The notes: generated from the letters alone by a model not told the origin. Numbered from the stretch's first letter, positions 42,705 to 51,566 are shown. The stretch: 64,000 nt of DNA from Mesorhizobium sp. Pch-S (GCF_004136315.1 NZ_CP029562.1:5293501-5357500); one strand, 5' to 3'. Numbers and translations are program-made.

Positions 42705-43688
42705 ATGGCAGGCGTCGAACAGATCACGGTGGAAGCCGGCGAAACGGGCATGCGGCTCGATCGCTGGTTCAAGAGCCACTATCCCGGATTGAGCTTCGTG
42801 CAGCTGCAGAAGCTGCTGCGGTCCGGGCAGGTGCGGATCAACGGCGCGCGCGCCAAGACCGACACGCGCGTCGAACCGGGGCAGGTGATCCGTATCCCGC
42901 CACTCGACGTCGACAAGAAGGGCGGCGCCGACCAGCTCACCGGTCATTCGATCCGCAACCAGGGCGATGCCGACGTGCTCGCCAAGATGCTGCTGCATGA
43001 GGACGACAAGGTCTTCGTCTTCAACAAGCCGGCGGGTCTTGCAGTGCAGGGCGGTTCGGGCGTGACCCGCAATGTCGATGACATGCTCGAGGCATGGCGC
43101 AACAAGAAGGGCGAGAAGCCGCGTCTGGTTCATCGGCTGGACCGCGACACGTCGGGCGTGCTGGTCATCGCGCGCACGCGGCTTGCCGCCATGAAGCTGT
43201 CGGAAGCGTTTCGTGCCCGCGAAACCAAGAAGACCTACTGGGCGCTGGTCAAGGGCGTTCCGCCGAAGCGCGAGGACAAGATCTCGACCTGGCTGGTCAA
43301 GGAGCCGACACCGGACGGCGATCGCGTGCGGGTCGCCAAGCATGGTGAAAAGGGCGCTGACCACTCGGTTTCCTACTACCGCATCGTCGAGCAGGCGGCG
43401 CAATCGCTATCATGGCTGGAGATGGAACCCTACACCGGGCGCACACATCAGCTGCGTGTGCATGCGGCCTATATCGGCTGCCCGATCATCGGCGATCCGA
43501 AGTATTTCGAGGCCGACACCAACTGGGATTTCCCGGGCGGCATGCAGAACCGACTGCACCTGCATGCGCGCCGGATCATCATCCCACACCCTGACAAGGG
43601 CGTGATCGACGTCACGGCGCCGATGCCGCCGCATATGCGGCAGAGCTGGAACTTGCTCGGCTTCGACGAGGCGAGCGCCGAGGACTGA
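42705..43688 (+). CDS. rluC: 23S rRNA pseudouridine synthase, RluC-like
   Basis: A 327-residue RluA-family enzyme. An N-terminal S4 RNA-binding domain (about residues 15-75) is followed by the catalytic domain, with the aspartate in RLVHRLDRDTSGVLVIART, KTYWALVKG and the substrate-pocket motif EPYTGRTHQLRVHAAYIGCPI. It modifies uridines in 23S rRNA. An intergenic repeat element follows the stop. In related genomes a HAD phosphatase and the atp12 gene follow; here an EamA exporter lies between. Confidence 0.93.
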   Translation: MAGVEQITVEAGETGMRLDRWFKSHYPGLSFVQLQKLLRSGQVRINGARAKTDTRVEPGQVIRIPPLDVDKKGGADQLTGHSIRNQGDADVLAKMLLHEDDKVFVFNKPAGLAVQGGSGVTRNVDDMLEAWRNKKGEKPRLVHRLDRDTSGVLVIARTRLAAMKLSEAFRARETKKTYWALVKGVPPKREDKISTWLVKEPTPDGDRVRVAKHGEKGADHSVSYYRIVEQAAQSLSWLEMEPYTGRTHQLRVHAAYIGCPIIGDPKYFEADTNWDFPGGMQNRLHLHARRIIIPHPDKGVIDVTAPMPPHMRQSWNLLGFDEASAED

Positions 43689-43710
43689 TTTTCGCAGTGA
43701 ACCGCCGCTG

Positions 43711-43814
43711 GAGCGTTTCCGTTTTTCACGGAAACGCGGAAACGCTCCAGCTCTTTGTTTTCACGCAATTCCGGACGGAAAACCGCTACGCACTTTTCCT
43801 GGAATTGCGCTAGC
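43711..43814 (+). repeat. Two-hairpin intergenic palindromic element, full-length copy 2
   Basis: It has the same order of modules as the copy at 79-182: arms GCGTTTCC-like and GGAAACGC in module A and GCAATTCC / GGAATTGC in module B, with length 104 nt and the gctagc end. It lies between rluC and the EamA gene. Confidence 0.85.
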
Positions 43815-43886
43815 CGTGCCTTGGATCATGCCGCGACTGCCAACCTCCTGTAGGGAGGTACGCAGGGAGAACCTGCGGAGGGTGTC

Positions 43887-44804
43887 ATGACTACAGCAAG
43901 TCAAAGCTTTGACCGGCGCGATGCCATCGATGCCGCGGCGGTCGGCTTCATGCTGGTACTGACCTTTTCATGGGGCCTGAACGGTGTTGCCGCAAAGCTG
44001 ACCAATGCAGGCTACAACCCGATCTTCCTCAATGTTGCGCGCTCGGCCATTGCCTGCGTGCTGGTGTTCCTGTGGTGCCAGTTCCGCGGCATCCGCCTGT
44101 TCGAGCGCGACGGCACGCTTTTCGGCGGCATCCTGGCTGGCCTGTTGTTCGGGATCGAATTCAGTCTGGTGTTCGTGGCGCTGGAGTACACGACCGTGGC
44201 GCGCAATTCGCTGCTGGTCAACACGATGCCGTTCTGGGTGCTTGTCGGCGCGCATTTCTGGCTTGGCGAGCGCATGACGTTGCAGAAGCTGCTGGGGCTG
44301 GTCCTCGCCTTCTGCGGGGTGATCGTGATCTTTTCCGACCGGCTGGGCAGCAACGGGCAGCCGACACTGTTCGGGGATCTGCTCAGCCTCGCTGCCGGAC
44401 TGTTCTGGGCGCTGACGACGCTGACCATCAAGCGTTCGAAGCTGCAGACCGCGAGTGCAGAAAAGGTGCTGCTCTATCAACTCGTGGTTTCAGCGATCAT
44501 CGCGATCCCGCTGGTGCCGCTGGCCGGACCGGCGCTCCGCGACGTGACGCCGCTGGCGACCGGTGCACTGCTGTTCCAGGCTGTTTATATCGTTACGATC
44601 ACCTATATCGTCTGGTTCTGGCTGATGCGGCGTTATCCGGCGGCGGGACTGTCGAGTTTCGCCTTCCTGTCACCCGCATTCAGTGTCATATGCGCCTGGT
44701 TGATCCTGGGCGAGCCGTTGACCTGGAAGATATTCCTGGCACTGGGGCTGATCTTCGTGGGCTTGAGAATTGTCAATCGGCCGAGACGGCCCAAAACGGC
44801 ATAG
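43887..44804 (+). CDS. EamA family transporter (DMT superfamily)
   Basis: A 305-residue membrane protein with ten hydrophobic segments made of two EamA repeats (PF00892). GFMLVLTFSWGLNGVAAKLT opens the first and SLAAGLFWALTTLTIKRS the second; the end GEPLTWKIFLALGLIFVGL is typical. It is an exporter of small metabolites such as amino acids; the substrate cannot be specified. A gggagaacctgcggagg stretch precedes the ATG. atp12 starts 14 nt after its stop. Confidence 0.92.
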   Translation: MTTASQSFDRRDAIDAAAVGFMLVLTFSWGLNGVAAKLTNAGYNPIFLNVARSAIACVLVFLWCQFRGIRLFERDGTLFGGILAGLLFGIEFSLVFVALEYTTVARNSLLVNTMPFWVLVGAHFWLGERMTLQKLLGLVLAFCGVIVIFSDRLGSNGQPTLFGDLLSLAAGLFWALTTLTIKRSKLQTASAEKVLLYQLVVSAIIAIPLVPLAGPALRDVTPLATGALLFQAVYIVTITYIVWFWLMRRYPAAGLSSFAFLSPAFSVICAWLILGEPLTWKIFLALGLIFVGLRIVNRPRRPKTA

Positions 44805-44818
44805 TGGGTGTACCGGCA

Positions 44819-45610
44819 ATGCGCGATATTCTGAGCGATCTCGAGGCAGGGAAGCAGCTTTCCGATCCGGATCCGACGCGACGCGCCCAGATCCAGATGC
44901 GTACACCCTTGCCGAAGCGTTTCTACAAGACTGCCTCTATCGCGCCTTCGGACAACGGGTTTGTCGTACAGCTGGACGGCAAGCCTGTCCGCACGCCAGG
45001 CAAGGCGTTGCTTGCGCTGCCGACCGAAAAGGCCGCCGCGCTGGTGGCGGCCGAGTTCGCAGCGCAGGAAGAGGTGATCGACCCGGTGACCATGCCGGTG
45101 CTGCGTCTCGTCAACACGGCAATCGACGGGGTCGCGGCCGACACACAGGCGGTGCTGGAGGATATCCTGCGTTTCGCCGCGTCCGACATGCTGTGCTACC
45201 GTGCCGATGGTCCGCAGGGGCTGGTCGATCGCCAGAATGCGCAATGGGATCCGGTGCTCGACTGGGTGCAGACGTCACTTGGCGCGCGTTTTGAACTTGC
45301 CGAAGGTGTGATCCATGTCGAACAGCCGCGTGAGAGCATCGCGGTACTTGGTGCACATCTTGCCCGTCGCAATGATCCATTCCGGCTGGCATCCCTGCAT
45401 GTCATGACCTCGATCATGGGATCGGCGCTGCTCGCAATGGCCGTCGAGCAGGGCGAACTGGCCGCCGAAACCGCCTGGCTTGCAGCCCATGTCGATGAGG
45501 ACTGGCAGGTCGAACATTGGGGCCAGGATTCAGAAGCGGTGGCGCGTCGCGCCTTTCGCAAGCGTGACATGATGGCTGCGGTGTCGCTGCTCGAAGCACT
45601 CGATGGATAG
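44819..45610 (+). CDS. ATP12 family F1-ATPase assembly chaperone
   Basis: A 263-residue protein of the ATP12 family (PF07542), which assists F1-ATPase alpha-subunit assembly in mitochondria and alphaproteobacteria. RFYKTASIAPSDNGFVVQLDGKPVRTPGK is the family hallmark, followed by the helical C-terminal domain ending in RRAFRKRDMMAAVSLLEAL. ATG 44819 agrees with the family start; the frame is open much further upstream, within the EamA gene, in another frame. It is probably cotranscribed with the EamA gene. Confidence 0.93.
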   Translation: MRDILSDLEAGKQLSDPDPTRRAQIQMRTPLPKRFYKTASIAPSDNGFVVQLDGKPVRTPGKALLALPTEKAAALVAAEFAAQEEVIDPVTMPVLRLVNTAIDGVAADTQAVLEDILRFAASDMLCYRADGPQGLVDRQNAQWDPVLDWVQTSLGARFELAEGVIHVEQPRESIAVLGAHLARRNDPFRLASLHVMTSIMGSALLAMAVEQGELAAETAWLAAHVDEDWQVEHWGQDSEAVARRAFRKRDMMAAVSLLEALDG

Positions 45611-45760
45611 CCATCCGTCACATTAGACCAAAGTCATAATCCCAATTGCTCGGTCCTCATGACCGGCGCTTTCTGCCAGATTCTGCGTGATGGCTGGTCC
45701 GAGTCCGTGTCCGGAGGAGGGTACGGGCAGCCGGCATCGGGGCATTTGGGAGGAGCACTC

Positions 45761-47646
45761 ATGGCAATGGCACAGACCGCCGGCAGAACTGGCCGCGGCA
45801 TGACGCGGGAAGAGAAGAAGGTCATCTTCGCTTCCTCGCTGGGTACCGTTTTCGAATGGTACGATTTCTATCTCTACGGCGCGCTGGCTGCTTTCATCGG
45901 CGCGACCTTCTTTGCTTCCTATCCGGAAGCGACGCGCAACATCTTCGCGCTGCTGGCTTTCGCCGCCGGTTTCCTGGTGCGTCCGTTCGGCGCGCTGGTG
46001 TTCGGCCGTATCGGCGACCTCGTCGGCCGCAAATACACCTTCCTCGTCACCATCCTGATCATGGGCCTGTCGACCTTCCTGGTCGGCCTGCTGCCGGGAT
46101 CGGCTTCCTGGGGCATTGCAGCTCCGGCTATCCTGATCATCCTGCGCATGCTGCAAGGCCTGGCGCTGGGCGGTGAGTATGGCGGCGCAGCCACCTACGT
46201 GGCCGAACATGCGCCCGCGATCGTCGCGGCTATTACACCTCATGGATCCAGACCACGGCGACGCTCGGCCTGTTCCTGTCGCTGATCGTCATCCTGATCA
46301 TCCAGGGCTCGATGAGCAAGGAGACCTTCGCGGCCTGGGGCTGGCGGATTCCGTTCCTGCTTTCGGTCGTGCTGCTCGGCGTTTCCGTGTGGATCCGGCT
46401 GACGCTGAGTGAATCGCCGACCTTCCAGCGCATGAAGGAAGAGGGCAAGGGCTCCAAGGCACCGCTGACCGAAGCCTTCGGTCAATGGAAGAACGCCAAG
46501 ATCGCGCTGCTCGCACTGTTCGGCCTTACAGCCGGCCAGGCCGTGGTGTGGTATTCCGGCCAGTTCTACGCCCTGTTCTTCCTGCAGAACGTGCTCAAGG
46601 TCGACGCCTATTCGGTCAACGTCATGATCGCGATCGCCCTGGCACTCGGCACCATCTTCTTCGTGGTGTTTGGCTGGCTGTCCGACAAGGTTGGCCGCAA
46701 GCCGATCATCATGGCCGGCCTGGCGCTGGCCATCGTCACCTACTTCCCGCTGTTCAAGGCGCTGACCTGGGCCGCCAATCCGGCGCTCGCCACCGCGCAG
46801 CAGACCACGAGGGCCACGGTGACGGCTGCTCCCGGCGACTGTAAGTTCCAGTTCAATCCGGTAGGCACTGCCAAGTTCACGACGTCCTGCGATATCGCGA
46901 CGGCATTCCTGACCAAGAACTCGGTTCCGTATGACGTCGTGACGACGGCGGCGCCTGGTACCGCCGCGACGGTCAAGATCGGCAACGAGACAGTGGAATC
47001 CTACGATGCTGTCGCAGCCGGCGACCAGGCCAAGGCCAAGGATGCAGCCTTCGCCAAGACGGTGAACATCGCCTTGCATGACGGTGGCTATCCGCTGGTT
47101 CGCGCTGCCGCCAAGGTGGCCGACCAGAAACTCGATGCCTTCGTGACGGCCAATCCGGAACTGAAGCTCGATGCCGCAGCCATCCGCGGCGGTGAGAAGG
47201 CCACCGTTCCGGTCGCCCAGGCGGTCAAGGACAAGATCCTGACACAGGAAGAAGCAGGCGCTGCGACAGATGTCACCGTCTACAGCATTCCAGCCGCAGG
47301 CGCCTTCTCGATGGTGGCCGATCCAGCGCAGGTGAACTGGCCGATGGTCATCGGCATCCTGTTCATCCTCGTTCTCTATGTGACGATGGTGTATGGGCCG
47401 ATCGCCGCGATCCTGGTCGAGATGTTCCCGACCCGTATCCGCTACACCGGCATGTCTCTGCCTTACCACATCGGCAACGGCTGGTTCGGTGGCCTGCTGC
47501 CGGCAACGGTGTTCGCGCTGAGCGCCGCCAAGGGCGATATCTACTACGGCCTCTGGTATCCGATCGTGTTCGCGGCGATGTCGCTTATCATCGGTACGCT
47601 GTTCGTGAAGGATACGCTGGGTACGGATCTGAACGCCAAGGATTGA
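45761..47646 (+). CDS. MHS-family MFS transporter (proline/betaine/alpha-ketoglutarate permease type), frameshifted in this sequence
   Basis: The N-terminal frame (from ATG 45761, gggaggag ribosome site) reads IFASSLGTVFEWYDFYLYGALAAFIG, FLVRPFGALVFGRIGDLVGRKYTFL and RMLQGLALGGEYGGAATYVAEHAP, all MHS landmarks. It leaves register at 46214-46216 and ends at 46285. The C-terminal frame begins with the missing RRGYYTSWIQTTATLG piece. Adding one C to the CCC run gives a 628-residue protein. A periplasmic insertion of about 150 residues (46790-47320, alanine/threonine-rich) separates two helices in the C-terminal half, longer than in common MHS permeases. It is probably a symporter for an organic acid. 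Confidence 0.88.
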
Positions 47647-47676
47647 GTGGCCCGTCCAACGGACCTCATTTGATCG

Positions 47677-47712
47677 AAAAGGGCCGGCGCGGTTTCCCGC
47701 GCCGGCCCTTTT
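47677..47712. terminator. Bidirectional terminator between the MHS transporter and LLM genes
   Basis: A stem GGGCCGGCGCGG / CCGCGCCGGCCC is flanked by AAAA and TTTT, so it can work on both strands. It lies 31 nt after the transporter stop and 40 nt after the LLM stop. Confidence 0.92.
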
Positions 47713-47751
47713 CATTGGTGTTTGAGGACATCAGCCCCGCCTCGGGAATAC

Positions 47752-48807
47752 TCAGGCCTCTGAAAGCTCCAGCTTTTCCGCCAGAATTTCCCGCGCCGCC
47801 GGGATCACTCTGCCGCCGTAGAGTTCGATCGAACGCATCATCTTTTCGTGCGGCAGCGGGCCGGATGAATACTTCATCTGGAAGCGCGCTGCGCCGAGTG
47901 CCTTCACCGTTGCCGCGATCTTGCGCGCCACGGTTTCCGGCGAGCCGACATAAAGCGAGCCGCGTTCGACTTCCGATAGGAAGTCTGCGCGTGTCGCCGG
48001 CGGCCAGCCGCGTTCACCGCCGATGCGGTCACGCATCAGCTTGTAGTGCGGCCACAGTTCTTCGCGCGCCTGTTCGTCGGTATCGGCGATATAACCCGGC
48101 GAATGCACGCCGACCGGCAATGTCGCTCCTCCAAGCTGATCGAGCGCCTGGTGGTAGAGATCCACATAGGGGCGGAAACGCTTCGGGTCGCCGCCGATGA
48201 TGGCAAGCATCAAAGGCAGGTTGTAGCGCGCCGCGCGAACCACCGATTCCGGGCTGCCTCCGACGCCGATCCAGGTCTTCAAGGTGCCGTTTTCGATCGG
48301 CGGGTAAACCGACTGGTCCTCGAGCGGTGGCCGGATCGAACCTTGCCAGGTGACCGGCTCGCCCTTGCGGACCGCCGCGAACAGGTCGAGCTTTTCTGTG
48401 AACAGCGTTTCGTAGTCATTGAGCTGGAAACCGAACAACGGAAACGATTCGGTGAAAGAACCGCGGCCGAGGATCACTTCCGCACGACCGTTCGACAGCG
48501 CATCGACGGTGGAGAAGCGCTGGAAGACGCGGATCGGATCGTCCGAGCTCAGCACCGTGACGGCCGAACCCAATTTGATGCGGCTGGTGCGCGTGGCGAT
48601 GCCAGCAAGCACGGTCTCAGGCGCCGATACTGCGAAGTCATCGCGGTGATGTTCGCCAACCCCGATGAAGTCGATGCCGATCTCGTCGGCCAGAACGGCT
48701 TCCTCGACGAGATTGCGGATCACCTGAGCCTGCGGAAGCAACTTGCCGTCACTGCCCAGCGTGACATCGCCAAACGTATCCAGTCCGAATTCAACTTTGT
48801 CGGTCAT
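47752..48807 (-). CDS. LLM class flavin-dependent oxidoreductase
   Basis: A 351-residue luciferase-like monooxygenase-fold protein (PF00296). VEFGLDTFGDV opens the barrel. GIDFIGVGEHHRDDFAVSAP carries the conserved EHH, and LSNGRAEVILGRGS and WIGVGGSPESVVRAARYNLPLML are flavin-site segments. It uses reduced FMN or F420-type flavins on unknown substrates. ATG 48807 is supported by a gggga ribosome site; the open frame upstream to 48957 overlaps the LysR gene and is not needed. A GcvA-like regulator lies immediately upstream on the same strand. Confidence 0.92.
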   Translation of the reverse strand: MTDKVEFGLDTFGDVTLGSDGKLLPQAQVIRNLVEEAVLADEIGIDFIGVGEHHRDDFAVSAPETVLAGIATRTSRIKLGSAVTVLSSDDPIRVFQRFSTVDALSNGRAEVILGRGSFTESFPLFGFQLNDYETLFTEKLDLFAAVRKGEPVTWQGSIRPPLEDQSVYPPIENGTLKTWIGVGGSPESVVRAARYNLPLMLAIIGGDPKRFRPYVDLYHQALDQLGGATLPVGVHSPGYIADTDEQAREELWPHYKLMRDRIGGERGWPPATRADFLSEVERGSLYVGSPETVARKIAATVKALGAARFQMKYSSGPLPHEKMMRSIELYGGRVIPAAREILAEKLELSEA

Positions 48808-48938
48808 ATCATCCCCATTTTGGGCTGCCGGCGCGATCCGTCGGGAACGGCTGCCGGGCCTCGGCTGGCCACCGGTCGGTCGGTGGCGGATTGTCCAAAT
48901 CGGAGAATGAGATAGGCGAGGCGGGCAGAGTTGCCCAT

Positions 48939-49886
48939 TCACTCGGCGAGAACGCACCGTTCACTTTCGGTTGACGACAGCGCAGCAACGCTTGCGGCAA
49001 ACTCCGCGCGGACCCATTCGGCGAAGATACGGGCGGGCTCGCTGAGTTTCGAGAGGCTGCGCGCGACCAGGAAATAGCTGCCTGAATTGAGCCCGGTGGC
49101 AAAGGGCCGGACCAGCGTGCCGGCGGCGAGCTCGTCCTGCATGTAGAGGAGATCGACCAAAGCCACGCCGTGGCCGAGCAGGGCAGCCTGTTTGGACAGC
49201 GCCATGTCGGCATACATCGGGCCCGGCGCCCGCACCTCGGCTTCCTCCTCGCCGGCCAGCCGAAACCAGTTCTTCCAGTGCTCGCGGCTTTCCTCGTGCA
49301 GCAGGGTGAAACGGCGGAGGTCGCCTGGTTTTTCGATCGCAGGGCCACCGGCGAGCAGGGACGGCGCCAGGACAGGCGTTTCGAGCGCGTAGGCAAGGCG
49401 CTCCGCTTCGGTATTCGGCCAGCTGGTGTTGCGGAAGGAAAAACGCAAGGCCAGCTCGGCCTGGTCGGCGCGAAACTCGATAAGCCGCGGATCGACATCG
49501 AGCACGACATCGATGTCCGGGTTCATACGCCGGAAACGGTCGAGGCGCGGGATCAGCCAGCAGGCGGCGATGGACGCATCGGAACTCACCCGCGCGGTAC
49601 GGGTCTGACCGCGGTTGGCGATATCTGTCAGCATTCTCTCGATGCCGTCGAAACTGGCGGTCAGCTGGTTGAGCAGCGCCTTTCCGGGCTCGGTCAACAC
49701 GACCCTGCGGTGCAGGCGCTCGAACAACGGGGTGCAGAGCGTGGTTTCCAGCTCGCGGATCTGGCGGCTGACGGCGGCTTGCGAAACGTGCAACTCCTCG
49801 GCAGCCCGGCTGAAACTGGCATTGCGGCCAGCCGCCTCGAAAGAGCGGAGGGCAGTCAGCGGCAAGCGGCTGCGCTTCATTCGCAT
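48939..49886 (-). CDS. LysR family transcriptional regulator (GcvA-like)
   Basis: A 315-residue LTTR. LPLTALRSFEAAGRNASFSRAAEELHVSQAAVSRQIRELE is the GcvA-type helix-turn-helix, followed by the effector domain (DASIAACWLIPRLDRFRRMNPDIDV). A 6+8+6 inverted repeat lies 15 nt upstream (49901-49920). It is followed after 131 nt by the LLM oxidoreductase gene, which it may control, although same-strand order is less usual for LTTR targets. The effector is unknown. Confidence 0.93.
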   Translation of the reverse strand: MRMKRSRLPLTALRSFEAAGRNASFSRAAEELHVSQAAVSRQIRELETTLCTPLFERLHRRVVLTEPGKALLNQLTASFDGIERMLTDIANRGQTRTARVSSDASIAACWLIPRLDRFRRMNPDIDVVLDVDPRLIEFRADQAELALRFSFRNTSWPNTEAERLAYALETPVLAPSLLAGGPAIEKPGDLRRFTLLHEESREHWKNWFRLAGEEEAEVRAPGPMYADMALSKQAALLGHGVALVDLLYMQDELAAGTLVRPFATGLNSGSYFLVARSLSKLSEPARIFAEWVRAEFAASVAALSSTESERCVLAE

Positions 49887-49900
49887 AATCTCAGGTTATC

Positions 49901-49920
49901 CGAGTACGAAAATATACTCG
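49901..49920. promoter_or_regulatory. Inverted repeat upstream of the GcvA-like gene
   Basis: CGAGTA-CGAAAATA-TACTCG lies 15 nt before the regulator start. Its AT-rich centre and position suit LysR autoregulation. Confidence 0.5.
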
Positions 49921-49956
49921 TTTGAAGGCAAGCGCCAGAAGGCGTTGAATCGCGCC

Positions 49957-50115
49957 ATGAAAAAGATACGCGAAACCGGAGTGAATGTGATGTCTGAGAT
50001 CATCCAGGCGCTTCTCGATGCGCTGACGATTGCAACGTTCCAGACGTTGAAGAAACCGCCACAGCGACAGGATGGCTATCCGCGTCCGCGATCCGATCGG
50101 CATGGAAGGATCTAG
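49957..50115 (+). CDS. Possible small protein of unknown function
   Basis: A 52-codon frame (starts MKKIRETG) divergent from the GcvA-like regulator. An internal ATG at 49990 has a cggag ribosome site 8-10 nt upstream and would give a 41-residue product, MSEIIQALLDALTIATFQTL followed by a basic, proline-rich tail. The amphipathic N-terminal helix and proline/arginine end look protein-like, but I know no family. It is in a 305-nt gap (49887-50191) with no other gene; a repeat remnant follows at 50150. Confidence 0.35.
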   Translation: MKKIRETGVNVMSEIIQALLDALTIATFQTLKKPPQRQDGYPRPRSDRHGRI

Positions 50116-50149
50116 CGCTACAGTCTGCGCGCTCTGAGACGGCACGTTT

Positions 50150-50195
50150 GAGCGTTTCCGCAAACCGGCGCACATTTTTGCAGGAATTGCTCTAA
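50150..50195 (+). repeat. Intergenic palindromic element, internally deleted copy
   Basis: It begins gagcgtttccg like module A and continues directly as caaaccggcgcacatttttg then caggaattgctctaa, which is the end of module B. The middle of the element is missing. Confidence 0.65.
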
Positions 50196-50647
50196 TCGTC
50201 GTTCGGGGACTGGTCGCCGAGCCAGTAGTGCGGGCCGGGGCCGAGGGCTCCGGCCTTGTCATGTGGGTTGACCAGTCGGCAAAATTCGAGTGACAGGCAA
50301 CCGCAGCTGATGCACTGCGCGAGGCCGGTCTTCAGGCGCTCCAGCTCGGCAATGCGCTCGTCGATACGGCTCGACCAGGGGCCGGAAAGCAACGACCAGT
50401 CGGCACCCTTCGGCACGTGGTCCGTCGGTAGCTTGTCGAGCTCGGCACCGATTTCAGCAAGCGTCATGCCGAGGCGCTGGGCAAAGACGATGAAGGCGAG
50501 CCGTCGCAGGGTGGCTCTGGTGAAGCGGCGATGCCCCGAGCCTCTGCGCTCGGACTGGATCAAGCCACGCTCCTCATAATAGCGCAGCGCAGAGGCTGCC
50601 ACGCCGCTGCGGCGTGAAAGCTGATTGATGGTGAGGGTCGTTTCCAT
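50192..50647 (-). CDS. soxR: Redox-sensitive transcriptional activator SoxR
   Basis: A 151-residue MerR-family sensor. The helix-turn-helix LTINQLSRRSGVAASALRYYEERGLI is followed by a coiled-coil and the [2Fe-2S] motif with C112, C115, C117 and C123 (CISCGCLSLEFC, then RLVNP). It activates transcription when redox-cycling compounds oxidise the cluster. ATG 50647 has an aaagg ribosome site; six more codons are possible. A SoxR-box promoter lies in the divergent region facing a cupin/monooxygenase pair, the probable target. No soxS is present, as is usual outside enterics. Confidence 0.95.
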   Translation of the reverse strand: METTLTINQLSRRSGVAASALRYYEERGLIQSERRGSGHRRFTRATLRRLAFIVFAQRLGMTLAEIGAELDKLPTDHVPKGADWSLLSGPWSSRIDERIAELERLKTGLAQCISCGCLSLEFCRLVNPHDKAGALGPGPHYWLGDQSPNDD

Positions 50648-50671
50648 CCGACCTTTTCGCATGCATTGCTC

Positions 50672-50700
50672 TTGACTTCAAGTTTACTTGAACTTGTAGG
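50672..50700 (+). promoter_or_regulatory. SoxR-box promoter
   Basis: The palindrome CTTCAAGTTTACTTGAAC (50676-50693) matches the SoxR box (ccTCAAGttaaCTTGAgg type). It sits between a -35 TTGACT (50672-50677) and a -10-like TTGTAG (50694-50699), giving the long spacer typical of MerR-family promoters. It reads toward the cupin gene at 50760. Confidence 0.85.
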
Positions 50701-50759
50701 CAGTCGATCAGGCCGGGCGAACGCCGCGGTTTGGTGGTGGTGCCGAAAAGGAAAGAGCA

Positions 50760-51179
50760 ATGAACACCGGGGATATGAAAACGCCCGACATCCAGAAGTT
50801 CGTGGCCGGGAAGGTGCGGGACTGGATGGAATGGTCCGGTACAAAGCTGGTCGATGTGCTCAACGAGGATGAAGCACCAACTTCAAAACTCGGGGCAATC
50901 GGTTTTCTCAGGGCGCCAAGGGGAGCGACCAGCGATTTCGAGTTTGCCTATGACGAGGTGCTGATTGTCATTCGGGGCCGTTGCACGGTTGCGAGTCGCG
51001 ACGAATGGCAGACGGCGGGGCCGGGCGAGGTGCTCTATCTGCCGGCCGGCACGCCGGGAACATTCAATGCACTCGAAGACCTGGAACTGGTCTATGTCGC
51101 ATCCTCGCCTTATGGCGAGGTCAATCGCGTAACCAAGGCGTCACTGGTCGCCGCGGCGCAAGCCGAAGCCATTCAGTAG
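50760..51179 (+). CDS. Cupin-domain protein (EutQ-like)
   Basis: A 139-residue single-cupin protein. FEFAYDEVLIVIRGRCTVAS and GPGEVLYLPAGTPGTFNALED form the two conserved cupin motifs, with an overall resemblance to the EutQ cupin; no other ethanolamine-utilisation gene is nearby. The first motif lacks the usual two histidines (YDE and not HxH), so metal binding is doubtful. It lies directly downstream of a SoxR box and is followed after 9 nt by a small monooxygenase-fold gene, so it is probably induced by redox-active compounds. Confidence 0.85.
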   Translation: MNTGDMKTPDIQKFVAGKVRDWMEWSGTKLVDVLNEDEAPTSKLGAIGFLRAPRGATSDFEFAYDEVLIVIRGRCTVASRDEWQTAGPGEVLYLPAGTPGTFNALEDLELVYVASSPYGEVNRVTKASLVAAAQAEAIQ

Positions 51180-51188
51180 GTGCCGGCA

Positions 51189-51566
51189 ATGTCGCTACGC
51201 ATCGTTCAGCTGTCCAGCTTCGACATCCGCCCCGGCAAACTTGAGCCGTTCAAGCAGGCTATTCGCAATGCCGTGACCTTTGCCGAAGCACACGGTCCTC
51301 AGCTCGTTGTCGAAACCTTCATCGACGAGGAGTCGATGCGAGCAAACAGCCTGCAGATCCTGCCAAGCTCCGAAGCCGTGCTTGCGCATTGGAGGCTGGC
51401 AGATCCCTACATTCGCGATGTGATGGAAAGTTGCATCATGCGCCGGCTCGATGTCTATGGCGAGCCGAATGAGGAAGTCATGCTGGGGCTGCTTTCGCTT
51501 GTCGAACAAGGCATTCCGGTGACGGTCACACCGGGCTTTGTCGGTTTTCGGCGTGGCCATCACTAG
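51189..51566 (+). CDS. Putative antibiotic-biosynthesis-monooxygenase-fold protein
   Basis: A 125-residue protein. RIVQLSSFDIRPGKLEPFKQAIRNAV begins a ferredoxin-like alpha+beta fold, followed by LVVETFIDEESMRANSLQIL and EAVLAHWRLADPYIRDVMESC, in the pattern of ABM-type quinol/anthrone monooxygenases and related small barrels. The assignment is by pattern only. It probably forms an operon with the cupin gene under SoxR control, which would suit a role in handling quinones or other redox cyclers. Confidence 0.65.
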   Translation: MSLRIVQLSSFDIRPGKLEPFKQAIRNAVTFAEAHGPQLVVETFIDEESMRANSLQILPSSEAVLAHWRLADPYIRDVMESCIMRRLDVYGEPNEEVMLGLLSLVEQGIPVTVTPGFVGFRRGHH

